A DNA stretch of 64,000 bases, taken from Neodiprion pinetum. Lineage: Eukaryota > Arthropoda > Insecta > Hymenoptera > Diprionidae. The stretch lies in assembly GCF_021155775.2 (NCBI RefSeq), contig NC_060238.1, positions 10,340,001-10,404,000 on the forward strand. Direction: 5' to 3'. A program made the position numbers and the translations under genes. Below are positions 42,453 to 53,555 of this stretch, one piece after another (the first letter of the stretch is position 1; each line of letters starts with the position of its first letter). Under the pieces are notes generated by a model. It was not told the origin of the DNA and searched no databases. It was given only the letters and a program-made list of their open reading frames with translations.

Positions 42453-44167
42453 GCAGATTTCTTTTACTTTTGTTTGTAACCCGAGATCGTAGATTCTAGA
42501 CGCGCCCGACAACGCTCAATCCGCGAACCCCCTCAAATCATCGAAGCCCAGAAAAGGCCGCGCGTAAGAAACAGTGAATTCACGACTGACAGACGACAAA
42601 ACACTGTAATATAAATATATGTACATATGTACATAAATATAATAGCTTTGTATATAGCTTACGTGCAATATTTCTGTGATTTATGTTTAGTTAGTTATAT
42701 GTATTACTGTGCTAAAAATTTGCTAGTCATATCGTTATAATTATATATCTGATTATTCATTCCAGGAATACTTTCTGCAGTCGGACCAGACTGCGTGTAT
42801 ACCTATATATTATGTAAATATTCTATAGCCTATTTTTTCATTACTATCTGTGACCTGCACTCGTGACGTACTACTTTCCATAGTTTGCGCTTTCTATAGA
42901 ATTTATTTAGCCATATAATGTATACAATGCTCGATGCTTTGTTATATCAATTTTCTTTATCAAGATTACTGTCATGTTTCACTTATACTGTTTCAATTTA
43001 ATTTCTATGAGATCCTTCTCATACAGATTTCGTGATTATGTTTATTAATTTTAAACGAGTTCAATTTTACTTTTACCATTTTATATTATTTTTCATCATT
43101 TTGTATTTGTTTGGTGCAAACCCGATCATAGTTGGGAGGTAGGGACGGGTTAGGCGGGTCTCTGTTTGATAGCGACCTCCACGTGGTGAGACCTGGGAGA
43201 TTGATGATATTTTCGTTGCTATATCATGAATTTGCTCACAGCTTTTCGTTGCATTTTCAATTTAAAATGACCTGTGACGACGTCTGGCCGGTATTCGTAA
43301 ATAGTTACGTATTATTTTCGAGACTGTATTAGGAACAGCTCTCAGCCGATCAAGCTATGCTTTGAGCTGCCTCAAGACAGTCCTGCAAATCGAACCTGAC
43401 TATGAATACCGGCTATTAGACTATTACCAGTCACGTGATCGCATTGCGTAGAAATACGGACGCCGGTGAATATAATTTTCGTTGAAATATGAAGAATGTA
43501 TATCTATATCAACATACGTATAAGGAATTCTACGTCACGTCAATCAAAAAATGACCTCGTATTTTTTCAATCTATTCATACTTTTTTTCACATGAAATAA
43601 AGGTAAAAAGAATCGACACGCATTTTGGTGTTCGTCCGAATTATGTTTGTTTTCGAAAGTTACAAGACAATCATTCAATTTTGATGCAAAAGGAGCTCGC
43701 ATATATCCGGTTCTATTCGACGTAAAGACATCATTTACAGTGCATTCGGAAGGTGAACGAATAAGCTTTCATAAAAAAAATGCAATGTTGAACATTATTG
43801 AAAATCCCAATTTTTATAAACAATTCAAATGTTTGACGATTTTTACCTCATTAATGACAAGTTTTCGAATTATAAAAAAAATAGTTTCGGGTTCCTTATT
43901 AAATTCTGTATTACTAGTAAATTTTTCAAGTGGAATCTGAAAGGAGTCTACTTTTTTTTCTATTATTCATCAGGTGCTGCGTCGTGCCGAGCGCGATACA
44001 CTGGGCTGTTTAAAAGTATTTGAAACCGAATGCCCGTGAGGGGTGGAAGAGGCTAGCCGCGTCACCCGCCCCACTCCGGCGACAGCTCGGTTGCTCCGTC
44101 TCACTTGTTTCTTTACCCTCTCTCTCGCCACGGTTAACGCGGGAAGCGGAGTAGCCCGCGCTTTCTA
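42453..44167. other. TTAA-element 3' region, no gene recognised
   Basis: Mostly AT-rich with short frames. 44035-44165 is GC-rich just before the right terminus. No repeat or domain was identified. Confidence 0.35.
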
Positions 44168-44185
44168 GCTAGGCAACGCCCTTAA

Positions 44186-44459
44186 AAACAAGAAACGACT
44201 AGGGCTAATGAAGGATGAAAATAATGGTGAAATTATGACAGAGTTTGTCGGACTGCGAGCAAAGCTGTACACATTTACTACGATGGGCGGGGATGGGGAA
44301 AAAGTGAGTAAGCGCGCCAAGGGTGTGAAAAATTCTTCGATAAATAGCATCACGTTTGATGATTATAAGCGCTGTCTAATGGCTTACGAAGAGTTGACCC
44401 TCCCCCAGTGTTTGATACGAAGTGAGCTCTCAGTTGGCAGGATGACAATAGGCAATTGA
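44186..44459 (+). pseudogene. Polinton-B DNA polymerase B, C-terminus
   Basis: It continues the polymerase after the TTAA element: KNKKRLGLMKDENNGEIMTE, then FVGLRAKLYTF and RAKGVKNSSINSITFDDYKR, a very conserved Polinton polymerase tail. It ends at TGA 44457-44459. The frame agrees with the part before 40471. Confidence 0.88.
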
Positions 44460-44872
44460 TACCTGGACAGACCGACACCCTACCTTGGGGGTTTGTCCCA
44501 GCCCCCCAATAGCTAGAGGATAAAACTGTAGACGTGGAATTATTGTGAATATTTACGTTTGACGCCTCGGGCGATCCGCCATCATGCGAAAACGATATTT
44601 GACTGGATTTAAAATGTGAATTCATATACTTGAAATTTATTTGTTTATTTATTTATTTATTTATTTGTTTATTTATTTGTCTATTTATTCATTTATTATC
44701 AATATATTGAGAGATTATTCATTTCTATTCGCATACCTCGAGAAAAGTTTTCAGAAAATGAAAAGAAAGTTTTCTGAAGATGAAAAAAATTATATGTGTA
44801 ATAATCGTATGGGAAAATTGCAGATTATTATTATTATTATTATCAGTATTTTTATTATTATTATTATTATTA
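44460..44872. other. Polinton intergenic region (polymerase/integrase 3' ends)
   Basis: Matches 19120-19700 of Polinton-A in inverse orientation: the GGGGGCTGGGACAAACCCCC-type palindromic stretch, the AAAT array (here ATTT, 44637-44698), two GAAAAC units and the AAT microsatellite. The CCCCC/GGGGG palindrome at about 44489-44510 may form a hairpin between convergent genes. Confidence 0.75.
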
Positions 44873-45103
44873 TTTTTTTTCCGAGGAGTTGCGGAATCCA
44901 AGTTACGGATTCGCGCCAGTCATACGGGCTAGCGCGCATGTGGGACTCCAGGGTGGCCTACCCACTAAACCGCCACCTCCTGTGCAACGCTCCCAGCCAG
45001 GGACTATGGTGATATTACTTCTAGCTGGGAGCTCTGTCGGTGTGTGTCTTGTCAATCTGTCCGTCCGTCCGTCCAGTGCAGGCAGTCCGTCAGTTGCGTT
45101 ACG

Positions 45104-47998
45104 TCAGGCAGCCGTCCGCGTTCTTACGTCGTAGGATTGTCTCTGTGTAGGTGGCAACTTGTTGCAACCTTCCGTACTATGGAGCATCACCCCGACAATG
45201 TTGTCGGGAGTGATGCCTCCCACGACCGTCTCCAGTCTCTGTCGCAGTTCTGTCCAGCGGTCACATTCGAAGAACGTGTGTTCCGCGTCGTCTCGTTCGT
45301 GTCCGCAGTACGTACAGTTGGGCGTCCGTACTCGGTTCGGGTTGTGTAAGTACCGTCTAAAATAACCGTGGCCCATCAGAAGCTGGGTGACGTAAAAATT
45401 CACATCCCCAAACCCCCTCCGGATCCACGGTCTCAGGTCCTTAATAAGTCGTCTCGTCCAGTTTCTCGTTGTTTCTTCCGTCCACCGTTCTTGCCACGTC
45501 TGTATGGTCGCGTCTCTTTCCGTCGTTGCCGCGTCCCGTCGGGTCACGTCCGCGTCTCTTCCGTAGACTCTTTTGCGCTCGAACGCAAGAAGGTCTATGG
45601 GAATCACGCCTGCCGCCACCAGAACGGCCTGAGCTGAGACCGTCCGATAGGAACAAGCGATCCTCAACGCGCTTCGTCTCTGTACCGTCGTCATTGCGTG
45701 ACAGTACTTCTCAGTCTTCAGGGAGTGTGCCCAGATCTCCGCACCGTAGAGGAGGATCGAGTTTACCGTCGACACAAAAGTCTCCGTTTCCCCGGTCTCG
45801 GTCCGTTTGTGTTTGCCATCAGGCGGCTTAGGGATGCTATCCTTTCAGCCGCCTTCTGAGCCGTTCGTCGTATGTGAGGCCAGAAGGTCATCTTCGTATC
45901 CAGGGTCACCCCCAGGTACTTGACTTCCCCTCTGGTCTCGATCTCGTCCGTCCCGACCGTCATGCGTAACGTGGTCGGTATTCGTCTCCTGGTGAGAAGC
46001 ACCAGTTCTGTCTTTTCCGTCGCGAGTTGCAGTCCGTGGTCAGTCATCCACCGTCCGACTCGTCTCATTGTCTGGTTCAGTGCGTATTGTGCCAGATCTG
46101 GAGTTCCCTCGACTAACACTGCCGCCACGTCGTCAGCGTAAGCGACCAGGCGAACGCCGAGTGGGAGCTCCAGTCTGAGCAGGCCGTCGTACATCCCGTT
46201 CCAATAGTCAGGTCCTAGTATGGAACCTTGAGCGACCCCCGCGGTGATCTGTCGCGTCACTTGGCCTTCGGTCGTTTCGTACGTCAGTCGTCTGTTCCGA
46301 AGGTAGTCTTCAACAACCAAAAGCAAGTAAGGCGGGACCCCGAAGTCGCCTCTCAGCGACCCTAGGATATCCACCCACCTGGCCGAGTTGGAGGCGTTCC
46401 TAACGTCAAATGTCACCAGCAGCGCGACGGGTCGCGCAGCGTGGCAATGTCTGTCTGTCGACCGGAAGGAGTCAACCACCTCTTGGATCGTTCCAATCAT
46501 TGATCGGCCCCTCCGGAAGCCGAACTGCTGGTCAGAGAGGCCCCCGCCGTCCTGTATCGCGTCCGTAAGTCGTGGTCGCAGAAGCTGTTCGTACAGTTTC
46601 CCTGTCGTGTCCAGTAAGCTCAGAGGCCGGTAGGCCGACGACGTGCTGGGGTCACCCTTACCCTTTGGGATAAGGACCAACCTCGCCACCTTCCACCGGT
46701 CGCTGAATGTCCCTGTCGTAAGGCACGTGTTGTAGAGGTCAAGAAGTATCTCCGGCCTCAGGCTCGCCATCAGCCGAAGAACCTCCGCCGGTACCCCGTC
46801 CGGTCCTGGCGCCTTACCCCTCTTCATTGCTTTGGTCGCCCCGACGAGCTCCTCGGCGGTGAAGACGGGGGGCGCCGCCGTCTCGTCGTCGTCTGTCGCG
46901 TCCGTAAGCGTCGGGTGCGTCGGGAACAGTCCGTCGACGATCCGTCATGCGGTTTCAGCATCCTTGAGTTCTGGCGGGATCCGGGCCCCCAGCCTACCGG
47001 TCACAATCTTGTAACCGGCACTCTAGGGGTCGCGATCCACCTTCTCGCAGAGCTTCTTCCAGCATCGCTTCTTGCTGTCTCTGATGGCGTACATCAGTGG
47101 CTTCCGTTCAGTCTTGTACTCGGCCTGAAGGGTTTCCCTCTCGGGTCTCCCTCCAGCCCTCGTAACCCGTCGTCGTTTTGCCAGGCAACTCTCCCGCAGC
47201 TCGGCTATCTCGTCCGTTCACCAGTATTGTGGTGGTCTGTTACGTCCGTACCGTCGTTTTGGCATTGTGCTGTCGCACAGCCACGTCGTCAGTTTGGCCG
47301 TCTCGTCTGCTAGTCTTTCCGCCCTTTGCCGGCCAGTCAGCTCTGGGGGGACGTCGGTAATTGGGGCCGGCGCTGCCACCAGCTCCGCCGAAAACTTCAG
47401 TACGTCGAGATTGTCCACGTTCCGCCGCGGGGGGTGCTGGGTCCTCGTCCGTGCCGTCCTTGTCTCTCCTCCACTTCAAAGGCGATGTACTGAGGGTCGC
47501 TGGCCGTGTAGCCCTCGAGCACCCGCCACCGCCCTATCCGTGGCAGAGTTCTGTCCGTCGTCATCCTTACGTCCGGGATAAAGTCTCCAAATCCCGGCCG
47601 TCTGTACGTTGGTACGTCTCCTATGTTTGCCACCACTAGGTCCAGCCTTGCGGCCATCTCCAGCAGCAGCCGTCCACGTCTGTTCGTTGCCGTCATGCCC
47701 CACTCGACCGCCCTCGCGTCGAGGTCCCCCGCGACCACGAGGTCCCCGGGCAGGTCCCTGAGTCCGTCCTCGAGGAGCGCAACCTTCGCCCGGAACTCCG
47801 CCGCGGCGCAGTTTGGGGTCAGGTAGACGCTGACGTAAGTGACAGCGCCCACCCTAGCCCAGACGTAGTCGTCCCCGACGCCACGAGCAGTTATCCGGGC
47901 TCGGGCAGCGCCCCTTACCCAGATAGCCGCTGTCTTGGTCTCGTTCGTGATCCAATCCTGCGTTTGTCGCACCCTGTACGGCTCGCACAGGATCACAA
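45104..47998 (-). pseudogene. LINE-B ORF2 region (long copy)
   Basis: Reading right to left: endonuclease (GNLNRSRTADMLLPQIADEH; VVAGDLDARAVEWG; ending SDPQYIAFEV) up to 47397; RT at 45763-46827 (GKAPGPDGVPAEVLR, FGFRRGRSM, YADDVAAVL); then a C-terminal frame 45104-45775 with CTYCGHERDDAEHTFFECDRW. This CCHC and the GNLNR start are typical of the R1 group. Frameshifts lie between endonuclease and RT and again after RT. In the endonuclease the usual SDH reads SDP, which should remove a catalytic His, and GDFNA reads GDLDA. Confidence 0.85.
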
Positions 47999-48073
47999 TT
48001 TCGGCGTCGTGTTCGTCTGCTATCTGTGGTAGTAGCATGTCTGCTGTCCGACTGCGGTTCAGGTTGCCCTGAA

Positions 48074-49551
48074 CTATCCTGTCCGTCTTCCGGCCTGCTT
48101 CTTGCACTCCTCCAGCGCAACCCGGTACACCGCGCACCTCCCGGAGCCCGCGTGATGCGCCGCATCGCTGTGTCCCGCCTCGGCGCACAGTGGGCAGGCC
48201 GGTCTGTTCTTACGGTCCGTGGCGTAATGTCCTGTCTCGCCACATTTTCTGCAGCACTTCGTCCGGTCTGTATTTTTGCATTTCACTTTCGTGTGCCCGT
48301 ATCCCAGGCACTTGTGGCATTTCGTCACCGTCAGTCGTGGTCGGACGCGGCACCCCACCCATCCAATCCCGATCCGTCCCCGGCCGAGCAGCGCTCTGGC
48401 TTCCTGTGACTCTAGGTCGCATACGGCCATAAAATGCTCCGCCCGGTTCGGGCCGAAGATGTGGACCCCAAAGTCCGCGTCTCGTCCCGTCTCTCGTCGC
48501 AGTGCCTGTATCACGTCGTTTCTGGTCGTGACACAGTCAAGATCAATGATCTTTAGTTGAACCCTGGAGGTCCCGGTCCTGACGTTGCCTGCGTCGCCGA
48601 CCGCGTCCTGCAGGACGCGTCGGAAGTCATCCCGTCCGTTGGCGTCTGTATTTATCTTCAGAAGACACAGACCATTCTTCGTCTTCCTGAGAGTCGTCAC
48701 TTCAACGTGACTCTTTGCAGGGTCGACCGTGGTCCGTATCTTCCTCACGATGTCAGAGTACGTCGTGTCATTCCCGGGTTTGACGAGCACCGCCGTCCCC
48801 CAATGTTTGTGAGCCGCTCTGCGCCCCTCAGCCCCGGCCGTCGTGTCCGTTGTCGCGTTCGTCCCGTCCGTCCGCGTCTTTCGTTTTTTTTTTCCTTGTT
48901 TTTCCTTGTGACTGTCTGCCAGTCAGCGACCGGTTCCGCAACCGTTGCCCTCTTCTGAGAGGATTCCAGAGTGGTTCCAGTCGCCTCCCGTTTCCGTTTC
49001 GTCCGCGGAGTGTTTTGTGTCCGTTGTTCAGTCTCAACGTCCGTTTCCGTCGTCTCGTTGTCCGTCTTGTGGTCCTTCGTGGCTGCTTCAGCGCGCCTTT
49101 CGAGCGCAACGTCGACAGCCTCAAGGATGGTCTTTATGCCCAATTTAACGGGCATATTCATGTTTTTTTGGATGACCGCGGCCTCGGCTATCCTTGTCGC
49201 CGTACTGTAAATCAGTAACAATACGTCCGTCAGGTCCATATCGTCCGTGATTCGTGTCTTCGTGCCGATCGTGGATACAGCGGAAGCGCAACTCGCTCCG
49301 CTGCCCGTGCTCGACACGCTGTCCGTCCTGTCTCGTCGTTGGTGTCCCAGTGTCGTCCTGTCCGCTGTTCCAGTTTTCGTGTCCGCTGTCTTTCTTGCCG
49401 TCTTTGTCACCTGGTCTTTGCACAATTTGCGGCCCTCAGAATTCGTGCCGCTGCCATGGGCCACCGGGGCTTTCACCCGATCGGAACCCAGGGTGGATTT
49501 CCCCTGTGCTGGGGCTACCACCTGAGATATAACGTTGTTACCCTTGTGCAT
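48074..49551 (-). pseudogene. LINE-B ORF1 (long copy)
   Basis: Two overlapping frames (48745-49551 and 48074-48790) make up ORF1. The first is basic and T/K-rich with an ATRIAEAAVIQKNMN helix. The second ends with CHKCLGYGHTKVKC, CRKCGETGHYATDR (the last Cys replaced by Arg) and CPLCAEAGHSDAAHH. ORF1 would bind the LINE RNA. The frame change between the two suggests a single indel, shared by both copies. Confidence 0.8.
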
Positions 49552-49599
49552 TTTCTATAAACGTTCCTACGTGCTACGGGTCTTTCGGGGGCGCGACTC

Positions 49600-49840
49600 C
49601 CCGTACCGCGCCGGAACATAGCACGGCCCCTGAGGTCGCCTCGGGGGCCTTCCGTCGGGCTTGTGCCGACTTCCGTCCCCTCCGACTTACTAGAAAACCC
49701 CGAGGTCGTCACTTCCCGAGCAAACTAGGTTTTCACGCTAAATCCGCCTCCTGAGGCCGCCTCGGGGGCCATCCGTTGGGACTGTGCCAACTTTAGTCCC
49801 CCTTGACTTACTCCATGTATGCGGGGTCGTCACGTCCCGA
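49600..49840 (-). promoter_or_regulatory. LINE-B 5' tandem monomers (long copy)
   Basis: Mirror of 53556-53797: two diverged units of 121 bp, each with CGGGA(C/A)GTGACGACC at its start and GGCCCCCGAGGC near its end. Tandem 5' monomers often act as internal promoters in LINEs. Confidence 0.65.
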
Positions 49841-49919
49841 ACGAGGGATTAAACCCCCCCGCCACCTGCGGTCATTATGATTATTATTATTATGATTATC
49901 ATTATTATTATCATCATCA

Positions 49920-49957
<38 letters not shown>

Positions 49958-50605
49958 TTCATGGTATCGAGTATGGCACATGTGCATGCAAAGGAGGTAA
50001 GTGTGGAAATATTTTTATATTCAAATCTTTTTTTGAAATTCGGAAAATACATACAAATTATGTTACATGTCTGTTTTATTCATCCAGCTATTGTGCGAAC
50101 TATCAAAACCCAACTTCTTCATATAGACCCGATCCCTCCGTTTGCGTCATACTTTCTCCACAAGATAGCCGTCGGGGTATTTTACTTTGTCGAGCCCCTC
50201 CGCGTAGAAGCCCCCCTCGATGGGATGATCTTGATAATCGGTAAGTTTGTACGTTGGTATCTCTCACCTCACTCACGGTGAATATTTCAGTCGTGTAATT
50301 GGGCGTATAGCCTTTTTCGAATACATTCTTGTACTTGCCGATTCGAACTCGATCGCCCACACTGAATTTCCGCGATCGATCACTTCGTTTGATTTTCCGA
50401 GGCTTGTACACGCTACGATACAGCTGTTTTTCATTCTCCGTGCTAACATCCACCGGTTTCATTCGAATCACGCGATGCCTGGTGTTGCTGTAGGACTTCA
50501 TCAAATCAGCCAAAATATTAATCCACTCGCACGATCCTTGGAGAGTGAACCGCTTCCACATTTTATTTTTCGATGTTCGATTCAAACGTTCGCATATCGA
50601 CGCCT

Positions 50606-51864
50606 TTAAGGGGTATGGCCACTGTAAATTTTTTGAAAAATCGATTTTTTTTTTATTGGCTTCAAAAATAGTTTAAACCCTCTAGAATAAGGAAAAAAAG
50701 GTCCCGTGCGAGAAAAATTTTTTTTTGGCCCCCAAATCATCTTCAAGCGGAAAAACTGTCCTAGATATCGCGATGGATATCGCTGTTTGCACATTCAATG
50801 GCGGCCTTACCAACGTCTTGCAAATATTCAAGATATACATACAAGATATTCACATACAACAGCACAAGAAAACAAATTTGAACTAACTGGTGATGAGAGG
50901 AATTAACGACATCAGAGTCAGGGCGGCTAGGTGGTCTAGTGGAGTAAGGCTCCGGTAAAGCATCGCTAGATACCAGGTTCGATTCCTGGCTCCGTCGTTA
51001 ATTTTTCGAATTTACCAGTTTTTCAAATTTATATCTTCAAATATTCAAGATGTTGGAGGTGGAAATTGGTGTACAGTTATATAATTTCTGCATCGAAGCC
51101 GACGCCAAACGCATTACGCACGCGGAGACATCTCTGAGCGACGCGGCAAAAAGTGCGCGCGCGCTCCAAAAATCCACCAGGAAAGACGAAGAAGACGAAA
51201 ATTTGGTCATCGAAGGACAAATGTATGGTGCTGGGATTGCAGACTAACGGTAAAATTTTTTTTTACCTTCTTTTTTTTATTTTTTCCAATAAAAAACTAT
51301 TCGCAAAACTTTAAACGCGTTTTTCTCGAAACACGGTTTTTCAAAATGGCACGCAGCATCACTCGAACAATTTTCATTTTTTTTACTTGAAATTTTGACC
51401 AGATGTGAACATTAACATTATCTTGAGAATGTCGATCGGGATTTTCAATAACTTTATTTATTGATTTTTTATTAACAAAAAACTAGCCGTTTTTTCGTCA
51501 AAAATCAATTTTTTTTTTCAAACGCATGCCAAATCCACAAAAATTGATAATTTTTAAAATCCGATCGACATTCTCTAGCTATAACCCTCTAGATTGATGG
51601 TTTTTTTTTTTTTTGTTCTAGATTCAAAAGTGCACCAGTGGTGCTGCGTGCCGCGGAGCCCTGCAAGCAAAACATGCCCCGGGAAGATGGCTGTGGAACC
51701 GCCATTTTGTTTTTTTTTTGCTGTAAAAAAAATTTGATAATGAAGTTTAATGTATGCCCGATAACACCCTTAAAAGTTTTTTTTCAATTACTTTCAATTT
51801 TGGAAGCAAAAAATTCGTGAAAAAACCTTTTTTTTTGGACCGTTACAGTGGCGTTACCCCTTAA
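50606..51864. mobile_element. 1.25-kb TTAA-target non-autonomous transposon
   Basis: TTAA at 50606-50609 and 51861-51864 flank GGGGTATGGCCACTGTAA and the complement of GGGGTAACGCCACTGTAA (15 of 18 matching). No transposase frame. It contains a tRNA-like segment. The matching place in the right arm (52786-52789) has a single TTAA, so this is a filled/empty site pair. The ends recall Kolobok or piggyBac-type MITEs. Confidence 0.93.
50922..50998 (+). ncRNA. tRNA-like sequence inside the TTAA element
   Basis: A-box-like TAGGTGGTCTAGTGG and a perfect T-arm, CCAGG-TTCGATT-CCTGG, with a B-box. The acceptor pairs only partly (about five of seven) and no clean anticodon arm forms. AATTAACGAC (50901-50910) and its exact complement GTCGTTAATT (50995-51004) bracket it as an inverted repeat, not a direct one as in a SINE. 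Likely a tRNA-derived relic, possibly pol III-transcribed. Confidence 0.5.
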
Positions 51865-52091
51865 GTTGCTGAATGTCGAATACATGTTGATATTGTGATG
51901 CTTCTCGAGGGCTTTGAATTCGCTGTAGTGAAATTCTTTGCCTCGATCAACGTGTAGATGTGTGGGTATACGGCTCTGGATCAGTACAGATTTCACGGCA
52001 GCAGTAACATCTTTCCCACTCTTGGACTTTATCGGCACAGCCCACGCGTACTTGGAAAATATATCGATGATTGTTAGTAGGTATTTGTATC

Positions 52092-52558
52092 CCTAGACAA
52101 GTGTGTAATACGCCGATTCTCAGGTGGAAGACGATGCCGATTCCTCAAAAGTTCTCAACACTGCTTGACAGTCTAACGCTGTGGATGTGGTGGATACTTT
52201 TCAATCAAATTTTGAGAGTTTTTCGGATAATCACATCGAGGAGTTAAGACAGGTACGCATCAATAACAAAATCATAGAAAATGAGTTGAGTCACATCAAA
52301 CATATTGGGGAGCAAGCAACACCGTCGCTGGAGCAGGCCAGCATGGAATGAGTATCGATTGAGGAACCAGAGTGATTGGACGGCGATTCGAAAAATTGAA
52401 AGGTAAAGAGTGGGGAACAATGAAGGCTGTAATAGCTGCCGAACTTCACAGACAGGCTTGACGCAACTATCCGCGCCGATTCGTAGATGTACGCTGACTG
52501 GATAAGACCTGGCAAGCTGATCTCGTCGATATGACCGCATACAGCTCGCACAACAAGA
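52092..52558. other. Spacer of the second inverted duplication
   Basis: Single-copy sequence between arms. Its right part (about 52420-52558) encodes the integrase start on the plus strand with two stops. The left part has a degraded stretch reading FQSNFESFSDNHIEELRQVR, coiled-coil-like and possibly the end of another Polinton gene. Confidence 0.6.
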
Positions 52559-53340
52559 GATACAAATACCGACTAACAATCATCGATATATTTTCCAAGT
52601 ACGCGTGGGCTGTGCCGATAAAGTCCAAGAGTGGGAAAGATGTTACTGCTGCCGTGAAATCTGTACTGATCCAGAGCCGTATACCCACACATCTACACGT
52701 TGATCGAGGCAAAGAATTTCACTACAGCGAATTCAAAGCCCTCGAGAAGCATCACAATATCAACATGTATTCGACATTCAGCAACTTAAAGGCGTCGATA
52801 TGCGAACGTTTGAATCGAACATCGAAAAATAAAATGTGGAAGCGGTTCACTCTCCAAGGATCGTGCGAGTGGATTAATATTTTGGCTGATTTGATGAAGT
52901 CCTACAGCAACACCAGGCATCGCGTGATTCGAATGAAACCGGTGGATGTTAGCACGGAGAATGAAAAACAGCTGTATCGTAGCGTGTACAAGCCTCGGAA
53001 AATCAAACGAAGTGATCGATCGCGGAAATTCAGTGTGGGCGATCGAGTTCGAATCGGCAAGTACAAGAATGTATTCGAAAAAGGCTATACGCCCAATTAC
53101 ACGACTGAAATATTCACCGTGAGTGAGGTGAGAGATACCAACGTACAAACTTACCGATTATCAAGATCATCCCATCGAGGGGGGCTTCTACGCGGAGGGG
53201 CTCGACAAAGTAAAATACCCCGACGGCTATCTTGTGGAGAAAGTATGACGCAAACGGAGGGATCGGGTCTATATGAAGAAGTTGGGTTTTGATAGTTCGC
53301 ACAATAGCTGGATGAATAAAACAGACATGTAACATAATTT
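52420..53340 (+). pseudogene. Polinton-B integrase, right-arm copy (more complete)
   Basis: Upstream of ATG 52531 the same frame already reads RNYPRRFVDVR, with stops, and LDKTWQADLVDM. It then has IIDIFSKYAWAVPIKSKSGK, LHVDRGKEFHYS and SICERLNRTSKNK, so D, D and E of the core are all present. A basic linker and KNVFEKGYTPNYTTEIFTVS lead to the chromodomain-type tail. A two-codon deletion and frameshift at about 53143 (DTNVQTYRL instead of DTNPPTYKL in Polinton-A) puts the tail (GGFYAEGLDKVKYPDGYLVE) in another frame with a stop. Confidence 0.85.
52786..52789. other. Empty TTAA target site
   Basis: Single TTAA in GCAACTTAAAGGCG, corresponding to the filled site 50606-51864 in the other arm. 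Confidence 0.9.
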
Positions 53341-53429
53341 GTATGTATTTTCCGAATTTCAAAAAAAGATTTGAATATAAAAATATTTCCACACTTACCT
53401 CCTTTGCATGCACATGTGCCATACTCGAT

Positions 53430-53437
53430 ACCATGAA

Positions 53438-53475
<38 letters not shown>

Positions 53476-53522
53476 TGATGATGATAATAATAATGATAAT
53501 CATAATAATAATAATCATAATG
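53430..53522. repeat. (AAT)n/(GAT)n microsatellite at LINE-B 5' end, right arm
   Basis: AAT and GAT trinucleotide repeats directly before LINE-B, mirrored at 49873-49965. The frames of poly-Ile here are artefacts. Confidence 0.9.
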
Positions 53523-53555
53523 ACCGCAGGTGGCGGGGGGGTTTAATCCCTCGTT

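Larger units (their letters stand above)
40468..44185. mobile_element. 3.7-kb TTAA-target DNA transposon inside polymerase B
   Basis: TTAA at 40468-40471 and 44182-44185 flank termini GGGCGTTGCCTA and TAGGCAACGCCC, inverted copies of 12 bp with weaker similarity further in. Polymerase B reads continuously across one TTAA copy (GIPLKNKKRLGLMKDEN), which fixes the insertion. TTAA plus GGG ends fit Kolobok or piggyBac superfamilies. No DDE transposase is recognised. A YqaJ-type exonuclease fragment and an internal 283-bp foldback MITE are inside. Confidence 0.88.
44873..49873 (-). mobile_element. LINE-B, R1-type non-LTR retrotransposon (long copy)
   Basis: Minus-strand LINE with a 5' region of two 121-bp monomers (about 49600-49840), ORF1 with zinc knuckles, ORF2 with endonuclease, RT and a C-terminal CCHC, and a poly-A tail (poly-T at 44873-44880). 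It is flanked by ATT/AAT repeats on both sides, so it inserted into an (AAT)n microsatellite. The same microsatellite is uninterrupted in Polinton-A. The ORFs have frameshifts, so it is no longer autonomous. Confidence 0.85.
45466..52091 (-). repeat. Second inverted duplication, left arm
   Basis: Matches 52559-57929 in inverse orientation (coordinates sum to 103395 up to the TTAA element and to 104650 beyond it). It contains most of LINE-B and the integrase. The only large difference is the 1255-bp insertion with its TTAA duplication. LINE-B ORFs in both arms translate identically. Confidence 0.92.
50078..52091 (-). pseudogene. Polinton-B integrase, left-arm copy, split by a TTAA element
   Basis: Read right to left from 52091: catalytic core with DIFSKYAW, HVDRGKEF and, past the insertion 50610-51860, ICERLNRT and KNVFEKGYTPNYTTEIFT, then the chromodomain-like tail. 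It matches the right-arm copy residue for residue where both exist. The first Asp (WQADLVD) is not in this arm because the duplicated segment ends at 52091. It would join Polinton ends to target DNA. The frame shifts near 50260 in both copies. Confidence 0.85.

Noticed and set aside
49849..50281. Poly-Ile and poly-Tyr frames, mirrored at 53114-53576
   Set aside because: Translations of AAT/GAT trinucleotide repeats next to LINE-B.
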